Source: Macrobrachium rosenbergii (Eukaryota; Arthropoda; Malacostraca; Decapoda; Palaemonidae). From it: DNA of 64,000 nt. Positions 63,401 to 64,000 of the stretch are shown here, one piece after another. Made by a program: the position numbers and the translations under genes. The notes beneath the pieces are model-generated. The model did no database searches and was not told where the DNA came from. It saw only the letters and a list, made by a program, of their open reading frames with translations. Each line of letters begins with the position of its first letter. The first letter of the stretch is position 1. The stretch spans positions 9,455,162 through 9,519,161 of the forward strand of contig NC_089749.1 in assembly GCF_040412425.1 (NCBI RefSeq), written 5' to 3'.

Positions 63401-63602
63401 TTTGCCTTACTGCTTAATACTCTGTTAGTGTATGCAGCTGTAACTCTGGAACGGGACAACAGGAATTGAATTTTCTTATTTATTTCAGTTGCTGTTCCTA
63501 ATAGCGTCTTCCATTCTGAAGTCCATCAAGCACTCTTTCAGTTAGTAGGAGGTCCAGAGGTGGTGAGAGCAAATGCTAAGACACCGTACTTTTATCTCCT
63601 AG
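57408..63602 (+). CDS. FAST kinase domain-containing (FASTKD) mitochondrial protein, partial
   Basis: FASTKD proteins act in mitochondrial RNA processing and stability. Exons are 57,408-59,243 (612 codons), 59,494-59,679, 60,240-60,391, 62,088-62,238, 62,393-62,516 and 63,489-63,602. All junctions are GT/AG and in phase, about 854 residues in all. The N-terminus (MQNFGRIPRSSGFRVSARRF) is basic and lacks acids, as in mitochondrial presequences. FAST_1 lies at about 690-765 (ERYLTCIYSLGYHPESYDRF) and FAST_2 at about 780-850 (LMELNRAVC, IPWFHEKYC, LVGGPEVVRANAKTPY). The RAP domain expected next is not found. A frame at 63,823-63,905, after ttctttacag, fits the phase but ends at a stop without RAP similarity. 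Length suggests a FASTKD1-like member, unproven. An acceptor-like sequence precedes the ATG. Confidence 0.88.
59692..60033. mobile_element. pogo/Tigger-like MITE 1 (FASTKD intron 2)
   Basis: 342 bp flanked by TA on both sides (59,690-59,691 and 60,034-60,035). Inverted ends are CAGGGAACCCCCCGTATTCG and, on the other strand, CAGCAAACCCCCCGTATTCA. CAG-starting ends with a TA duplication are typical of pogo/Tigger elements. No transposase is present. It lies 12 bp after the exon 2 donor. Confidence 0.8.
62583..62952. mobile_element. pogo/Tigger-like MITE 2 (FASTKD intron 5)
   Basis: 370 bp flanked by TA (62,581-62,582 and 62,953-62,954). Ends are CAGGCAGTCCCCGGTTTAAT and, reversed, CAGGCAGTCCCGGTTTCACA. 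The interior is GC-rich, with many CCG/CGCCG steps on both sides of an AT-rich middle. It is non-coding. Confidence 0.8.
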
Positions 63603-64000
63603 GTAAGTTATTGTATTTGTACACAGTGAAGCTTTTACTTTAACTTTATACATATATTTTTTTTTAATTCAGGGACAGAACATTCAGAATATATAGAAAT
63701 GATGAGGATATATGATCGTGGAAGGTAGTGTGGACTTCCTGCCAGGCGTGGGGTTGAACTCCATTTCTCTCTTCTGCATGTTTAATTGTTTTTAATCTAA
63801 AGTTGTTCGCATTTCTTTACAGACATGATGTTTTCCTATCATTTTGAAGTTTGCCTTCAGCGTATAGGTCATCAGTGCAGCAGTGTCTTTGTGTCTTATG
63901 TGTAAATCTTGGTCAGAAATTCAACAAATTAATATTGATTATGGACAGTGAATCCAAAGTCATTTAGAGGAAGAAATGCCTAAGGGTGTTTACCATGTTT

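Noticed and set aside
63673..63725. Possible next FASTKD exon (GTEHSEYIEMMRIYDRG)
   Set aside because: It is in phase with an AG acceptor and a GT, but the peptide does not resemble the region that follows FAST_2, and the donor is weak.

Overview
This is eukaryotic, arthropod-like nuclear DNA. The genes carry spliceosomal introns with GT/AG ends, and the intergenic DNA is dominated by very long (AG)n/(CT)n, (AT)n, (CA)n and (ATT)n microsatellites, minisatellites and short interspersed repeats. This repeat style, plus the small dispersed families seen here, suggests a decapod crustacean (shrimp, prawn or crayfish). That is inference; no species marker is visible.

Layout. From 1 to about 37,000 I can support no protein-coding gene. 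This part holds a kilobase polypurine tract, minisatellites with units from about 20 to 130 bp, SINE-like copies, a dispersed foldback family, a 749-bp foldback element containing a 13-unit tandem array (17,358-18,106), and a 1.5-kb inverted repeat whose arms begin in compound microsatellites (about 4,024-5,521). At 37,044-37,352 on the minus strand there is a TATA/initiator promoter and the first coding exon of an unrecognised gene. From 37,862 to 41,031 lies a PIF/Harbinger DNA transposon. Its broken transposase (+) and its intact MADF-BESS gene (-) are interleaved, each having an exon inside the other's intron.

From 46,220 to 50,892 (+) there is a complete seven-exon cytosolic sulfotransferase gene (348 aa). 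Its introns 3 and 4 contain tandem duplications of its own splice-site sequences. It is followed by a 1.5-kb minisatellite with higher-order structure (about 184 bp). A LINE 3' remnant lies near 53,600-54,010. From 57,408 to the right edge (+) lies a FAST-kinase-domain (FASTKD) mitochondrial RNA-binding protein gene. Six exons are resolved and the C-terminal RAP part is not seen. Two of its introns carry pogo/Tigger-like MITEs with TA target duplications.

The two host genes are unrelated in function (small-molecule sulfonation; mitochondrial RNA metabolism) and show no sign of joint regulation. The most unusual items are the interleaved Harbinger element, the duplicated splice-site arrays in the sulfotransferase gene, and the two foldback structures. 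Most long open frames in the window (poly-SL, RE, YI) are microsatellites read through and are not genes.
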